Shown here: positions 1-9,403 of the stretch, one piece after another
How positions within the stretch are numbered: position 1 is the first letter of the stretch
Layout: every line of letters begins with the position of its first letter
Source of the DNA: JACDAN01 sp963842235
GTDB lineage: Bacteria; Actinomycetota; Thermoleophilia; Gaiellales; Gaiellaceae
Assembly: GCA_963842235.1 (NCBI GenBank)
Contig: CAWJFT010000003.1
Coordinates: 421,820-485,819 of the forward strand
Direction of reading: 5' to 3'
DNA length: 64,000 bases
Translations under genes and position numbers: made by a program
Notes under the pieces: generated by a model
The model's input: the letters and a program-made list of their open reading frames with translations, nothing else
Told to the model about the DNA's origin: nothing
The model's database searches: none

Positions 1-827
1 TCGTTGAGCTGGTCTTGTGACAGGGTCGCGCCGCCGAGCACCTTGACCGAGACGAGGTTGTGCCCATGCGGGCCGGGTGAGGTCGTCGTTCCTCCGCCAC
101 CACCGCTCACCCGTTGCCAGATCGTCTTCATCGCCGTCGACGTGGCGAGGTCAGGGTTCTGGACGAAGTTGGAGTCCGGCACCTGGACGCCCTGAATGTC
201 CTGACGCCGGAGCTCCTGCATCGCCGGGGCTCGGAACTGGTCGTCCCAGACGACGTCGCTGGCGACGAGCCGGCGCGCTTGCGCCGCCAGCAGCTGGCCG
301 GCCTGATCCGCATTTCGCGTCTGCGCGGAGAGGGCGTCGTGGATCCCGCGGAGCCCGCTGACCCGAAACTGCAGCGCCTCGATCATGCTCTCGTGCTCGT
401 TCCTGAGCGGTCCGGGCTCGGAGATGTTCTCCGCCGAGCTGACGAGCTGCTCCTGCTGCTGGGCGAGGCCGTCCAGCGTCTGGACGAGGTCGGTCTTCTT
501 GATGTCCGTCTTCGTGATCGCCGTGTTGAACGACGCTCCGATCCGTTCGGATTGGTTGGCCACCTGGTCGACGTCGCCCATGTAGTTGCTGTACGTGTCC
601 TTCTTGGCTTCGCCTCGACAGCTGGAGATCCAGAACACGAGCAGGACGACGAGAAGGATCGCGAGGCTGATCAGCCCGATGAGCCGGAGGAGCGGCGTGA
701 GACCGGAGGGCGGCCCCGGGGGACGCGGCGGCCGCCGGACCCGACGGGCACGGTCAGGCCGCTCGGCCTCCGTGGTCGTCGGCTCTTCGAAGAAGTCGAA
801 TTCGATCTCTGAATCGCGCTCAGTCAT
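1..827 (-). CDS. Membrane-anchored hypothetical protein (3' end beyond the window)
   Basis: Reading the minus strand from the ATG at 827 gives 275 codons without a stop up to the window edge, so the C-terminus is missing. The N-terminal ~45 residues are acidic and then Arg/Pro-rich. One hydrophobic segment follows at about residues 47-68 (LIGLISLAILLVVLLVFWIS), placing the rest outside the cell. After it comes a ~170-residue polar region rich in Gln, Asp and Glu that looks alpha-helical, possibly coiled coil, and then a Gly-rich stretch. The protein resembles conserved single-pass proteins of unknown function in Thermoleophilia, but I do not recognise a named family. It diverges from the Ser/Thr kinase operon, with about 80 bp between the two starts, so both may share a promoter region. 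It is a real gene by codon continuity; its function is unknown. Confidence 0.75.
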   Translation of the reverse strand, partial: MTERDSEIEFDFFEEPTTTEAERPDRARRVRRPPRPPGPPSGLTPLLRLIGLISLAILLVVLLVFWISSCRGEAKKDTYSNYMGDVDQVANQSERIGASFNTAITKTDIKKTDLVQTLDGLAQQQEQLVSSAENISEPGPLRNEHESMIEALQFRVSGLRGIHDALSAQTRNADQAGQLLAAQARRLVASDVVWDDQFRAPAMQELRRQDIQGVQVPDSNFVQNPDLATSTAMKTIWQRVSGGGGGTTTSPGPHGHNLVSVKVLGGATLSQDQLN

Positions 828-907
828 GCGCTCGCCGCGGGGCCACTGTAACCGCTACATCGGCTCGCAAGAGGACTTCATCCGACGGTGCCTAACCCGA
901 ACCCCAC

Positions 908-2518
908 ATGGCGACAGCGGTCGCGACCCTTTCGGCCAGCGAGCTCGTCCTTGGCCGCTACCGGCCCCTGCGGCCGCTCGGCAGCGGCGGGTCCGGCTCG
1001 GTCTGGCTCGCGCGCGACGAGACCAACGGTCTCGACGTCGCGCTGAAGATCGTCACACGTGACGGCAAGGCCGGCACGCGCGCGGAGCGCGAGGCCCACG
1101 CGGCGGCGCGATTGCGCCATCCGAGATGCCTCCGGGCCTACGCGTTCGACGGCGACGACCGAAACGTCTACATCGCCTACGAGTACGTGCCCGGGCAGAC
1201 GCTGCGCGACCGGATCCGCGGAGGCGACCTCACCGACGCGGGGACGATCGAAGTCGCGGTGCAGGTTCTCGAGGGCCTGGGGCACGCTCACGCGAACGGG
1301 ATCGTCCACCGCGACGTGAAGCCCACGAACGTGCTCGTCGCGGACGGGTCGGAGATCGAGGTTCGGCTGCTCGACTTCGGGCTCGCCCAGTTCGCAGAGG
1401 CGGAGACCCTGACCGGGGCGGGCGACGTCCCCGGGACGCTGGCCTACATCTCCCCGGAGCGGCTCCGGGGGGAGGATTCCTCGTTCGCGGCCGACGTCTG
1501 GGCCGTCGGCGTCCTCCTCTGGGAGGCGCTGACCGGCTACCACCCGTTCTGGTCGTCCTCGCCGGTAGAGACTGCTCGCCGGATCGACGAGGGCGCCCCT
1601 CCGCTCGAGTCCGCGCGCCCTGATCTTCCGCGCGCCCTCTGCGACGCCGTCAACCGAGCGCTCGCGATCGATCCTGCGCAGCGACCCACGGCGCTTCAGC
1701 TCGCGCAGCGCCTGCGCGACGGCTTCGGCGTCCGCTCGCGGCGCCGGCGCCGGAGCCCGCTGCCGGCAGTTCCGACTCCACCAGTGCAGCGCGCCGTGGC
1801 CGCGGTCGCCGCCGGCGTCTTCGCCGCCGGTGCCGGGCTCCTGCTTCCCTTCTATCCCGTCGGCTGGGCGTGGGGGCTCGGCGCGCTCGCCGCGGCGCTT
1901 GCAGCGCTGCGTCCGCGCCTCGGACTGGCGTTCGCGCTCGGAACGGCGGTTCTGCCGCTCGGAAACATCTCGCTGGCTCTCGCGCTCGTGTACTCCGCCG
2001 GCGCTCTCGCCTGGCTCGTCGCCACCTGGAGGAGGCCGGAGGAGGGCCTCCATGCGGTAGCGGGGCCGCTCCTGGCGCCGTTCGGAGCCACAGCGCTGCT
2101 GCCGCTCGCCGCTCTGCCTGTCCGCAGCGCAGTCTGGCGCGGGATCCACGTTGCCCTCGGAGTGCTGCTCGCCGGCGTTGTCGCAGGGCTCACCGGAGCG
2201 GCCTTGCCACTGAGCGGCCGCGAAGCGCCCTCGCTCGGCCTCGCCGGGAGCGAGGACGTCGGTGCTGTCGTCACCGCGCTCGTGCGCGGTCTCGTCGAAC
2301 GCCCGGAGCTTCCGCTCACCGCCGTCGTCCTTGGTCTCCTCGCCGCGCTGCTGCCCCTTTTGAGCCGACGAGGACTGTGGGCGCTCGCCGGCGTGGGCGC
2401 CGCCGCGCTCGCCGCGCTGCTCCTTCCGGTCGCTTCCATCCAGGCGGTGCCCGTGGTTGCCGGAATCTGGCTCTGTTGCGCGATCCTGGCCGTCAGAGAG
2501 CTACGTTCCGCTCGCTAA
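908..2518 (+). CDS. Serine/threonine protein kinase with multi-pass membrane C-terminus
   Basis: This 536-residue protein has a Hanks-type kinase domain in residues 17-270. Visible motifs are the glycine loop GSGGSGSVW (25-33), the ATP-anchoring lysine in ALKIV (K47), catalytic HRDVKPTN (D136), DFG (156-158) and SPE (182-184). After an Arg-rich linker, about 230 residues are strongly hydrophobic with several predicted membrane spans, instead of the single span plus sensor domain of PknB. It would phosphorylate Ser/Thr of partner proteins from the inner membrane face. It is the first gene of a run that continues with FHA proteins and a PP2C phosphatase, so it probably belongs to the same phospho-signalling unit. 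The function of the membrane part is unknown. Confidence 0.9.
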   Translation: MATAVATLSASELVLGRYRPLRPLGSGGSGSVWLARDETNGLDVALKIVTRDGKAGTRAEREAHAAARLRHPRCLRAYAFDGDDRNVYIAYEYVPGQTLRDRIRGGDLTDAGTIEVAVQVLEGLGHAHANGIVHRDVKPTNVLVADGSEIEVRLLDFGLAQFAEAETLTGAGDVPGTLAYISPERLRGEDSSFAADVWAVGVLLWEALTGYHPFWSSSPVETARRIDEGAPPLESARPDLPRALCDAVNRALAIDPAQRPTALQLAQRLRDGFGVRSRRRRRSPLPAVPTPPVQRAVAAVAAGVFAAGAGLLLPFYPVGWAWGLGALAAALAALRPRLGLAFALGTAVLPLGNISLALALVYSAGALAWLVATWRRPEEGLHAVAGPLLAPFGATALLPLAALPVRSAVWRGIHVALGVLLAGVVAGLTGAALPLSGREAPSLGLAGSEDVGAVVTALVRGLVERPELPLTAVVLGLLAALLPLLSRRGLWALAGVGAAALAALLLPVASIQAVPVVAGIWLCCAILAVRELRSAR

Positions 2519-2536
2519 AGTGGCGCCGGGTCGTTT

Positions 2537-3295
2537 GTGCTTCGAGGTATCGAGCAGAGGATTGAATCGCTCTTCGAGGGCGCCTTCGGCCGCGCCTTCC
2601 GTCGCAACGTGCAGCCTGTCGAGATCGCCCGCAAGCTGGCGAAGGAGATGGACGACTACAAGATGGTCTCGGTGTCGCAGATCTACGCTCCGAACGAGTA
2701 CGTCGTCTATCTCTCGCCGCGCGACCGCGAGCAGTTCGAGAGCTACGAGCCGGCGCTCGTCAAGGAGCTCGAGCAGTATCTGACCGAGCACAGCCGGCGG
2801 GAGAGCTACGTGCTGCTCTCGAAGCCGAAGGTCACCTTCGAGACGGACGAGGACCTCGAAGTCGGCCTGTTCGGCATCGCCAACCGCATGATCCAGCGCG
2901 AGGCGCCCGACCAGGAGCCGGAGCCTGCGCCCGAAACGGGTGAGACTCGCGTGTACCGCGCTGCGCCGGTCGAGACGGAAGCGGCCTCGGCCGAGGATCT
3001 CGGCGTCGAGCCGGAGCCCGAGCCGGCGACGGTGACCGTGAACGGGCGAGCGTACGACCTCAAGAAGCCGAGCGTCGTCATCGGCCGCTCGAAGGACTGC
3101 GACATCCGCGTCTCCGACCCGAACATCTCGCGGCAGCACGCCGAGATCCGCCAGGAGGGCTCGACCTACTGGATCGTCGACCTGGGCTCGACGAACGGGA
3201 CCTCGGTCAACGGCCGCGCGTTGAAGCGGGCGAAGCTCGACGACGAGGATCGCATCACGCTCGGCTCGACCGAGCTCGTCTTCAGGCGGCCATGA
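2537..3295 (+). CDS. fhaA: FhaA-type protein: DUF3662 plus C-terminal FHA domain
   Basis: The GTG start at 2537 opens with MLRGIEQRIESLFEGAFGRA, typical of the FhaA N-terminal DUF3662 domain (about residues 1-115). An acidic, Pro-rich linker (about 120-165) leads to an FHA domain at about 165-252. FHA signatures visible are IGRSKDCDI, the SRQH phosphothreonine-binding residues and GSTNGTSVNG. FHA domains read phosphothreonine. Mycobacterial FhaA binds phosphorylated MviN and PknB substrates in cell-wall control, and the same role is inferred here. At 252 residues it is shorter than M. tuberculosis FhaA because the linker is short. The gene lies 18 bp after the kinase and overlaps fhaB by 4 bases, indicating one operon. 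Confidence 0.92.
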   Translation: MLRGIEQRIESLFEGAFGRAFRRNVQPVEIARKLAKEMDDYKMVSVSQIYAPNEYVVYLSPRDREQFESYEPALVKELEQYLTEHSRRESYVLLSKPKVTFETDEDLEVGLFGIANRMIQREAPDQEPEPAPETGETRVYRAAPVETEAASAEDLGVEPEPEPATVTVNGRAYDLKKPSVVIGRSKDCDIRVSDPNISRQHAEIRQEGSTYWIVDLGSTNGTSVNGRALKRAKLDDEDRITLGSTELVFRRP

Positions 3296-3771
3296 TCGTC
3301 GCGGCAGTGGAGGTCGAAGCAGTCCTTCTCGGCCTGAAGGTCGGGTTTCTCGTCCTGCTCTACCTCTTCATCTGGCGAATCGTGCGCTCGGTCGCCAAGG
3401 ATCTCCGGCTGCCACAGGAGAGCTTCGTCCTCGCGCCGCAGCAGGCCGCCGCTGCGGGCTTGGGACGCTCGCAGGGCGGCACCCTCACCGTTCTGTCCAG
3501 CCCGGCGCTCGCCGCCGACACCGAGCGTGATCTCGACTCCAGCCCGGTCACGATCGGCCGCGCGCCCGAGAACGACCTGGCCCTCGACTCGGACGAGTTC
3601 GCCTCGGTGCAGCACGCCAGGATCGAGCCTCGGCGCGACGGCGTCTGGCTGGAGGACCTCGGCTCGACGAACGGCACCTTCCTGAACGGCGTCAAGCTGA
3701 CCCAGCCGAGAAAGCTCTCGTCGGGCGACGTGATCCGCGTCGGCGGGACCGACTTGAGGTACCAGTTGTGA
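3292..3771 (+). CDS. fhaB: FhaB/FipA-type protein: membrane anchor plus FHA domain
   Basis: This protein has 159 residues. A hydrophobic N-terminal segment (about residues 10-28) is followed by a ~45-residue linker and an FHA domain (about 65-159) with IGRAPENDLAL, VQHARIE and GSTNGTFLNG. The arrangement matches actinobacterial FhaB (FipA), which reads phosphothreonine at the membrane and links PknA/PknB to division or elongation proteins. The ATG overlaps the fhaA stop (ATGA), and its own stop overlaps the phosphatase start (GTGA), so translation of the three genes is probably coupled. Family and context are clear; the specific partners are inferred. Confidence 0.9.
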   Translation: MIVAAVEVEAVLLGLKVGFLVLLYLFIWRIVRSVAKDLRLPQESFVLAPQQAAAAGLGRSQGGTLTVLSSPALAADTERDLDSSPVTIGRAPENDLALDSDEFASVQHARIEPRRDGVWLEDLGSTNGTFLNGVKLTQPRKLSSGDVIRVGGTDLRYQL

Positions 3772-4691
3772 AACTCGGCGCGACAGCGGCCCTCTCGCAT
3801 CCAGGACGGCGACGGCGGCATAACGAAGACTCGTACGTTCTCGAGCCGCCGCTCTTCGCCGTCGCCGACGGCATGGGCGGCGCGAAAGCGGGCGAGGTCG
3901 CGTCGGGGCTCGCAGCCGACGCCGTCCAGGAGAGCTCCGGGGATGGGGCGACCGGCGAGGCGCGCGTGGCAGCGCTGATCGAAGAGGCGAACCGCCGGGT
4001 GTTCCGCCGTGCGAGCGAAGACCGGGAGGCCTCGGGAATGGGGACGACGATGACGGTTGCCCTCGTCGAGGACGAGCGGGTCGCAATCGGCCATGTCGGC
4101 GACTCGCGCGCGTACCTCTACCGGGGCGGGCGCCTCGAGCAGCTCACCGACGACCACTCGCTGGTCGCCGAGCTCGTTCGCAGCGGGAAGCTGACCCCGG
4201 AGGAGGCGGAGGCACATCCGCAGCGGTCCGTCATCACCCGGGCTCTCGGGACCGACTCCGAGGTCGACGTCGACACGTTCGCCGTGCCGGCCGAGCCCGG
4301 CGATCTCTTCCTGCTCTGCTCCGACGGCCTCACCGCGATGGTCGACGACGACACCATCCTCGAGGCGATCGAGCAGCACCGTTCGAATCTCGCCGAGGCG
4401 GCGAAGGCACTCGTCAACGCTGCGAACCGGGGAGGCGGCGAAGACAACATCACGGTCATCTTCTTCGAGCTGCACGGCGATGGAGACCCGGACGACACGG
4501 CGCAGACGGCCAGCGGCGTCGTGCTCGAGCACGCGACGGCCGACGAGGAGACGCTCGACGAGTCGCAGGGGCAGCCGGTCGTCGAGGTGGCGCCGCGGCG
4601 GCGGCGCAGCAAGGCGCTGTGGGCACTCGCCGTCGTCGCGGTTCTGCTCATGGCCGCCGCCGTGATCCTCTGGCTGCTGGACCGGGTCTGA
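3768..4691 (+). CDS. pstP: PP2C-family Ser/Thr phosphatase, membrane-anchored (PstP-like)
   Basis: This protein has 307 residues with a GTG start inside the fhaB stop. PPM/PP2C metal-site motifs are visible: RRHNEDSYV, ADGMGGA, HVGDSRAYLYR, CSDGLTAMV and GGGEDNITVI. These supply the aspartates that bind two Mn/Mg ions. A charged linker (about 240-280) and one C-terminal membrane span (about 283-303) follow; the extracellular tail seen in mycobacterial PstP is almost absent. It would remove phosphate from the kinases and FHA partners encoded beside it, resetting the signalling unit. Its TGA overlaps the ATG of the next gene by one base. Confidence 0.93.
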   Translation: MKLGATAALSHPGRRRRHNEDSYVLEPPLFAVADGMGGAKAGEVASGLAADAVQESSGDGATGEARVAALIEEANRRVFRRASEDREASGMGTTMTVALVEDERVAIGHVGDSRAYLYRGGRLEQLTDDHSLVAELVRSGKLTPEEAEAHPQRSVITRALGTDSEVDVDTFAVPAEPGDLFLLCSDGLTAMVDDDTILEAIEQHRSNLAEAAKALVNAANRGGGEDNITVIFFELHGDGDPDDTAQTASGVVLEHATADEETLDESQGQPVVEVAPRRRRSKALWALAVVAVLLMAAAVILWLLDRV

Positions 4692-5956
4692 TGTCGCTGA
4701 GAAACCGAGAGCTCGTCAGCCTGGTCGTCGTCGGCGTGGTCGTCGGCTTCGGGTTTGCGAGCGTGTACATCGCCCGCCAGGAGGTCGTCAACTCGGCGTC
4801 GCTCTCCTACGGCCTCTTCTTCCTCGGCCTCTATCTCGTCGCGCACCTGATTGCGCGGATGACGGTGCCGAACGCCGATCCGTACCTGCTGCCGATGGCG
4901 GGCCTCCTGACCGGGATCGGCCTGACGGAGATCTACCGGCTGGACGAGAACGACGCCTTCAAGCAGGGCCTCTGGATCGTGATCGGCCTCGGGGCCTTTG
5001 CGGCAACGCTCTTCCTGCTTCGCGAGGACTTCCGCAAGCTCGAGAGCTACAAGTACCTCTTCGGCCTCGGCGCGATCGCACTGCTCCTGCTGCCGAGCGT
5101 CCCCGGCCTCGGCGACACCGTCAACGGGGCACGCCTCTGGGTGGACGTCGGGCCGCTCCACTTCCAGCCCGGCGAGCTGGCGAAGATCCTGCTCATCGTC
5201 TTTCTGGCCGGCTACCTGCGCGAGAAGCGCGAGGTGCTGGCGCAGTTCCGGCTCAAGGACCTCGGGCCGCTCTTCCTGATCTGGGGCGCGGCGATGCTCG
5301 TCCTCGTCGTCACGAACGACCTCGGCGGCGGGCTCCTCTACTTCGGGATCTTCCTCGCGATGCTGTACGTGGCGACGGCGCAGGTGTGGTTCGTGGTCGC
5401 CGGGAGCTTCCTCTTCGTCGGCGGCGCCGCCGCCGTGTATTCAGCGATCCCGCGCGTACAGGAGCGCGTTCAGATCTGGCTCGATCCCTGGAAGGACGCC
5501 TACGGCGACGGCTATCAGACCGTTCAGTCGCAGTACTCGATCGCGAACGGCGGCTTCGGCGGCACGGGGCTCGGCCAGGGGACGTTCACCGATGCCGCGG
5601 GCCACCAGCTGATCCCGTACGTGAACACGGACTTCATCTACTCCGCGCTCGCCCAGGAGCTCGGGCTGATCGGGATCTGCGCCTTCCTCCTCGTCTACAT
5701 GCTCTTCGCCGCGCGTGGGTTCCGGATCGCGCTGCTCGCGCAGGACGGGTTCTCGAAGCTCCTGGCCGTCGGCCTGACCTTCGCCTTCACGCTCCAGGCC
5801 TTCATCATCATCGGCGGCATCCTTCGGATCATCCCGCTGACGGGAATCACGTTGCCCTTCGTCAGCTACGGCGGCTCGAGCATCGTCGCGAACTTCGTCC
5901 TGCTCGCCGGGCTCCTCCTCGTCTCCGACCGCGCGAACGAGGGGGCAAGGGCATGA
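4691..5956 (+). CDS. rodA: FtsW/RodA/SpoVE-family peptidoglycan glycosyltransferase
   Basis: The ATG at 4691 overlaps the phosphatase stop (TGATG) and gives 421 residues with about ten membrane spans. Family signatures include the long extracytoplasmic loop between spans 7 and 8 and the C-terminal PFVSYGGSSIVANF. SEDS proteins polymerise lipid II into glycan strands together with a class B penicillin-binding protein, and such a protein is encoded immediately downstream with an ATGA overlap. An in-frame ATG at 4619 lies inside the phosphatase gene and adds an Arg-rich, non-homologous stretch, so it was rejected. RodA (elongation) and FtsW (division) cannot be separated by eye; the pairing with a PknB cluster favours the RodA role. 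Confidence 0.92.
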   Translation: MSLRNRELVSLVVVGVVVGFGFASVYIARQEVVNSASLSYGLFFLGLYLVAHLIARMTVPNADPYLLPMAGLLTGIGLTEIYRLDENDAFKQGLWIVIGLGAFAATLFLLREDFRKLESYKYLFGLGAIALLLLPSVPGLGDTVNGARLWVDVGPLHFQPGELAKILLIVFLAGYLREKREVLAQFRLKDLGPLFLIWGAAMLVLVVTNDLGGGLLYFGIFLAMLYVATAQVWFVVAGSFLFVGGAAAVYSAIPRVQERVQIWLDPWKDAYGDGYQTVQSQYSIANGGFGGTGLGQGTFTDAAGHQLIPYVNTDFIYSALAQELGLIGICAFLLVYMLFAARGFRIALLAQDGFSKLLAVGLTFAFTLQAFIIIGGILRIIPLTGITLPFVSYGGSSIVANFVLLAGLLLVSDRANEGARA

Positions 5957-7432
5957 ACAACCAGATCAGCCGCCTCGCCGTTGCATCGCTCGTGCTGGTG
6001 ATCAGCCTGATCGTCGGGACGACGTACTGGCAGGCCTGGGCCGCGCCGAGCCTCGCGAACCGCCGCGACAACTCGATCAAGGTCGTCGCCCAGTTTTCGA
6101 TCAAGCGCGGGAACATCTACGCCGCGGACGGATCGCTCGTCGCGCGCAACGTTCGCCGCCGGGTCGGCGGCCAGACGCTGTACTTCCGCCGTTATCCCAA
6201 GGGCCCGCTCTTCGCGCATCCAGTCGGGTACTCGACCCAGGCGCGCTCGCGGTCGGGGCTCGAGCAGGCGCGCAACGACTACCTCACCGGCTCGAACACG
6301 AATCTGGCCACCCTGCTCGACACGACCCTGGACAAGCTGCGCGGATCGACGATCGAGGGCAACGACCTGATCCTCACGCTCCGGCCGAGACCGCAGAAGG
6401 TGGCGCTCGACGCGCTGGCGGGACAATGCGGCGCCGCGGTCGTGCTCGAGCCAAAGACGGGGAAGGTGCTCGTGATGGCCTCGAGCCCGAGCTACGACCC
6501 CAATCTGGTCGAGCGAAACTTCCGGCGCGTCCAGCGGGGGACAGGCCCCTGCCCGGTGGCGCCGCTGCTCAACCGCGCCTCGTCGGGGCTCTTCACGCCT
6601 GGGTCGATCTTCAAGGTCGTCACCGCGGCGGCCGCGCTCGACACCGGGAAGTTCACGCCCGACTCCACCTTCTACGACCCCGGCTACTGCATCGAGTACG
6701 GCCAGCGCGTGAACAACTACGACACGTCGACACCCTTCGGGACCGTCAACTTCACACAGGCGCTCGTCAACTCGATCAACTCGTCGTTCTGCGAGATGGG
6801 GAAGCGGCTGGGGCCCGAGACGATCCTGGACTACGCGCGGCGCTTCGGCTTCTACCAGGATCCGCCCATCGACCTGCCGTCGGGAGAGCGCGCGCCGAGC
6901 GGGCTCTATCAGGGCGGGAAGCTGCTCCCGAGGTCGAAGGAGAGGGACGCCGACCCCGGGCGGCTCGCCTTCGGGCAGGAGCGGATGCAGGTCACTCCTT
7001 TGCAGATGGCGATGGTGGCCGGGGCGATCGCGAACAAGGGCGTCGTGATGGAGCCCTACCTGACCGATCGCGTGCGGAAGCCGGACGGCTCATTGCTGGT
7101 GAAGACGAAGCCGCACGAGCTGCGGCGCGCCGTCAAGCCTCAGATTGCCGACGAGATCGCGTCGATGATGGAGGGCGTCGTCACCGGTGGAACCGGAACC
7201 GCGGCTCAGATCCCCGGCGTCCGCGTCGCCGGGCAAGACGGGAACGGCGGAGACGGGGCACTCCGGCCGCAACACGACGTGGTTCATCTCCTTCGCCCCG
7301 GTCGACAATCCGCGGTTCGCGGTTGCCGTCGTGCTGCAGAACCAGAGCGGGACGGGGGGCAGCACAGCGGCCCCGATCGCGAAGGAGATCTTGCAGGCAC
7401 TTCTCCGGTCGCCGTCGAAGGGATCCGGTTAG
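5953..7432 (+). CDS. pbpA: Class B penicillin-binding protein (PbpA/PBP2-like transpeptidase), one frameshift
   Basis: The frame opens at ATG 5953 with a short cytoplasmic tail and a membrane span (about residues 7-30). A dimerisation region and a transpeptidase domain follow. The catalytic serine lies in SIFK of FTPGSIFKVV, and the second motif is SIN within LVNSINSSF. At 7231-7233 an extra G in GGG shifts the frame exactly before the third motif. Removing it restores KTGTAETGHSGRNTTWF and a normal end at the TAG 7430-7432, about 492 residues in all. The enzyme cross-links peptidoglycan and partners with the adjacent SEDS protein. Because both sides of the shift are perfectly conserved, a sequencing or assembly error is likelier than a dead gene. 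Confidence 0.9.
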
Positions 7433-7435
7433 CCC

Positions 7436-9403
7436 ATGGCGGTCTCGGACACCCTGATCGGGATGATGTTCGACGGTCGCTACCGCATCCTGCGGAAGCT
7501 GGGCTCCGGCGGGATGGCGAACGTCTACCTCGCCGAGGACGAGGAGTTGGGCCGGCGGGTCGCGATCAAGATCTTGAACGACCGGCACGCGAACGACGAC
7601 CAGTTCGTCGAGCGGTTCCGCCGCGAGGCGAAAAATGCCGCCGGCCTCTCGCATCCCAACATCGTCTCGATCTACGACCGCGGCGAGGCCGAGGGCACCT
7701 ACTACATCGCGATGGAGTACCTCGAGGGCCGGAGCCTCAAGGAACGGATCGTCGCCGAGGGCCCGCTGCCGATCGCTTCGGCGATCGAGATCGCCAGGCA
7801 GATCCTGCGCGCCGTGGGCTTCGCGCACCGGCGGCAGATCGTGCACCGCGACATCAAGCCGCACAACGTCCTGCTCGTCCAGGACGGCCCGGGCGACGGC
7901 GACGAGCGGTTCAAGGTCACGGACTTCGGGATCTCGCGCACTGCGACGAGCCAGATGACCGAGGCCGGGTCGATCGTCGGCACCGCGCAGTACCTCTCGC
8001 CGGAGCAGGCGCGCGGCGCCCCCGTCGACCAGCGCTCGGACATCTACTCGGTCGGCATCGTCCTCTACGAGCTCCTGACCGGGAAGCTGCCGTTCACCGG
8101 CGAGACCCCGCTCGAGATCGCCATGAAGCATCTCTCGGAGATCCCGAAGGCGCCCTCCGAGCTGCGGCCTGAGATCCCCACCGACCTGGACATGATCGTT
8201 CTCCGGGCGCTGGCCAAGGATCCCGCCGACCGCTTCGAGAGCGCCGAAGAGATGGAGCGCGAGCTAGCGCGGGTCGCGGGCGGCGGCGGAGTCACGGCGG
8301 AGACGGCGGATGCGGCGACGGCCGTTCTCGCCGGGGCGGGGCTCGCCGAGACGGCGCCGACGATGATCTCGCGCCGGCCGGTCGTGGCGCCGCAGCAGCC
8401 GTACGACGAGCACTACTACGACTACGAGGAACCGCCGCGTCGCCGCCGGCCGATCTGGCCATGGCTGTTGGCGATTCTCCTGGCCGCGGGGGCGGTGGTC
8501 GCCGGGTTCTACGTCTGGGACCGGATCCAGGACGAGCTGAACGCGACGAAGCCCGTGGCCGTGCCGCTCGTCGAGGGCATGCGGCAGCCGCTGGCGGAGA
8601 AGGCGATCAGGGACGCCGGTCTCCGTCCCCGCGCCGTCGGCCGCTCTCACCCCACCGTTCCGCGCGGCGAGGTCTTCGCGCAGGAGCCCGACGCCGGCGA
8701 GCGGATCCAGAAGGGGAACGCCGTGCGGATCTTCGTCTCGACCGGAAAGCCGCGCGTGAATGTCCCGGACGTCCTCGGCGCACGAGAGGCCGACGCGATC
8801 GCGACGATCCGCGCCGCAGGCCTGATCCCGAATCCGGTCGAGATCTTCTCGGATGACCCGCAGGGATCCGTCATCGCGCAGGAGCCGAAGGGCGGCACGA
8901 GCGTCGTGCGCGGCACCACGGTCCGGATCAACATCTCGAAGGGCCAGCAGACGACCGGGCTCCCGAACGTGATCGGCCTCTCGTACGACAACGCGTCCGA
9001 GCAGCTCCGGCGCGCGGGGTTCACCCCGGTCCGTGCGGACGTCGACTCCAGCGAGCCGAAGGGCACGGTCATCGAGCAGGATCCGGCGCCCGGCTCCCTG
9101 CAGCCGCCGGGCACGAGGATCACGCTCACCGTGTCGAGCGGACAGACCACGACGGCGATTCCGGACGTGACCGGCATCGACGAAGGAAGCGCTCAGGCGA
9201 CGCTCGAGAACGAGGGTTGGAAGGTCGTGATCCGGGACACGCCGACGGAGAACGCCGACGAGGACGGCATCGTTCTCGACCAGGCCCCGTCGGCCGGCGA
9301 GCAGGCGAAGCCGGGCGCGAAGGTCACCCTCATCGTCGGCCGGCTGCAGACGCAGACCGAGCCGCCGCCCGCGCCGGCGCCGCCGCCTCCGCCGCCGCAG
9401 TGA
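7436..9403 (+). CDS. pknB: PknB-type receptor Ser/Thr kinase with PASTA repeats
   Basis: This 655-residue protein has an N-terminal kinase domain (about residues 13-285) with GSGGMANVY, the lysine in VAIKIL, HRDIKPHN, DFGISR and SPEQARG. A juxtamembrane linker contains the threonine-bearing TMISRRP. One membrane span (WPWLLAILLAAGAVVAGFYV) lies near residue 350. Four PASTA repeats follow outside the cell, ending in a Pro-rich tail. PASTA domains bind muropeptides or lipid II and let the kinase sense wall synthesis. The gene starts 3 bp after pbpA, and its TGA overlaps the ddl GTG, so it closes the elongation operon. Confidence 0.95.
   Translation: MAVSDTLIGMMFDGRYRILRKLGSGGMANVYLAEDEELGRRVAIKILNDRHANDDQFVERFRREAKNAAGLSHPNIVSIYDRGEAEGTYYIAMEYLEGRSLKERIVAEGPLPIASAIEIARQILRAVGFAHRRQIVHRDIKPHNVLLVQDGPGDGDERFKVTDFGISRTATSQMTEAGSIVGTAQYLSPEQARGAPVDQRSDIYSVGIVLYELLTGKLPFTGETPLEIAMKHLSEIPKAPSELRPEIPTDLDMIVLRALAKDPADRFESAEEMERELARVAGGGGVTAETADAATAVLAGAGLAETAPTMISRRPVVAPQQPYDEHYYDYEEPPRRRRPIWPWLLAILLAAGAVVAGFYVWDRIQDELNATKPVAVPLVEGMRQPLAEKAIRDAGLRPRAVGRSHPTVPRGEVFAQEPDAGERIQKGNAVRIFVSTGKPRVNVPDVLGAREADAIATIRAAGLIPNPVEIFSDDPQGSVIAQEPKGGTSVVRGTTVRINISKGQQTTGLPNVIGLSYDNASEQLRRAGFTPVRADVDSSEPKGTVIEQDPAPGSLQPPGTRITLTVSSGQTTTAIPDVTGIDEGSAQATLENEGWKVVIRDTPTENADEDGIVLDQAPSAGEQAKPGAKVTLIVGRLQTQTEPPPAPAPPPPPPQ

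Noticed and set aside
5386..8172. Open frame of 928 codons
   Set aside because: Chimera of an out-of-frame stretch in rodA, the true PBP2 up to its frameshift, and out-of-frame pknB sequence.
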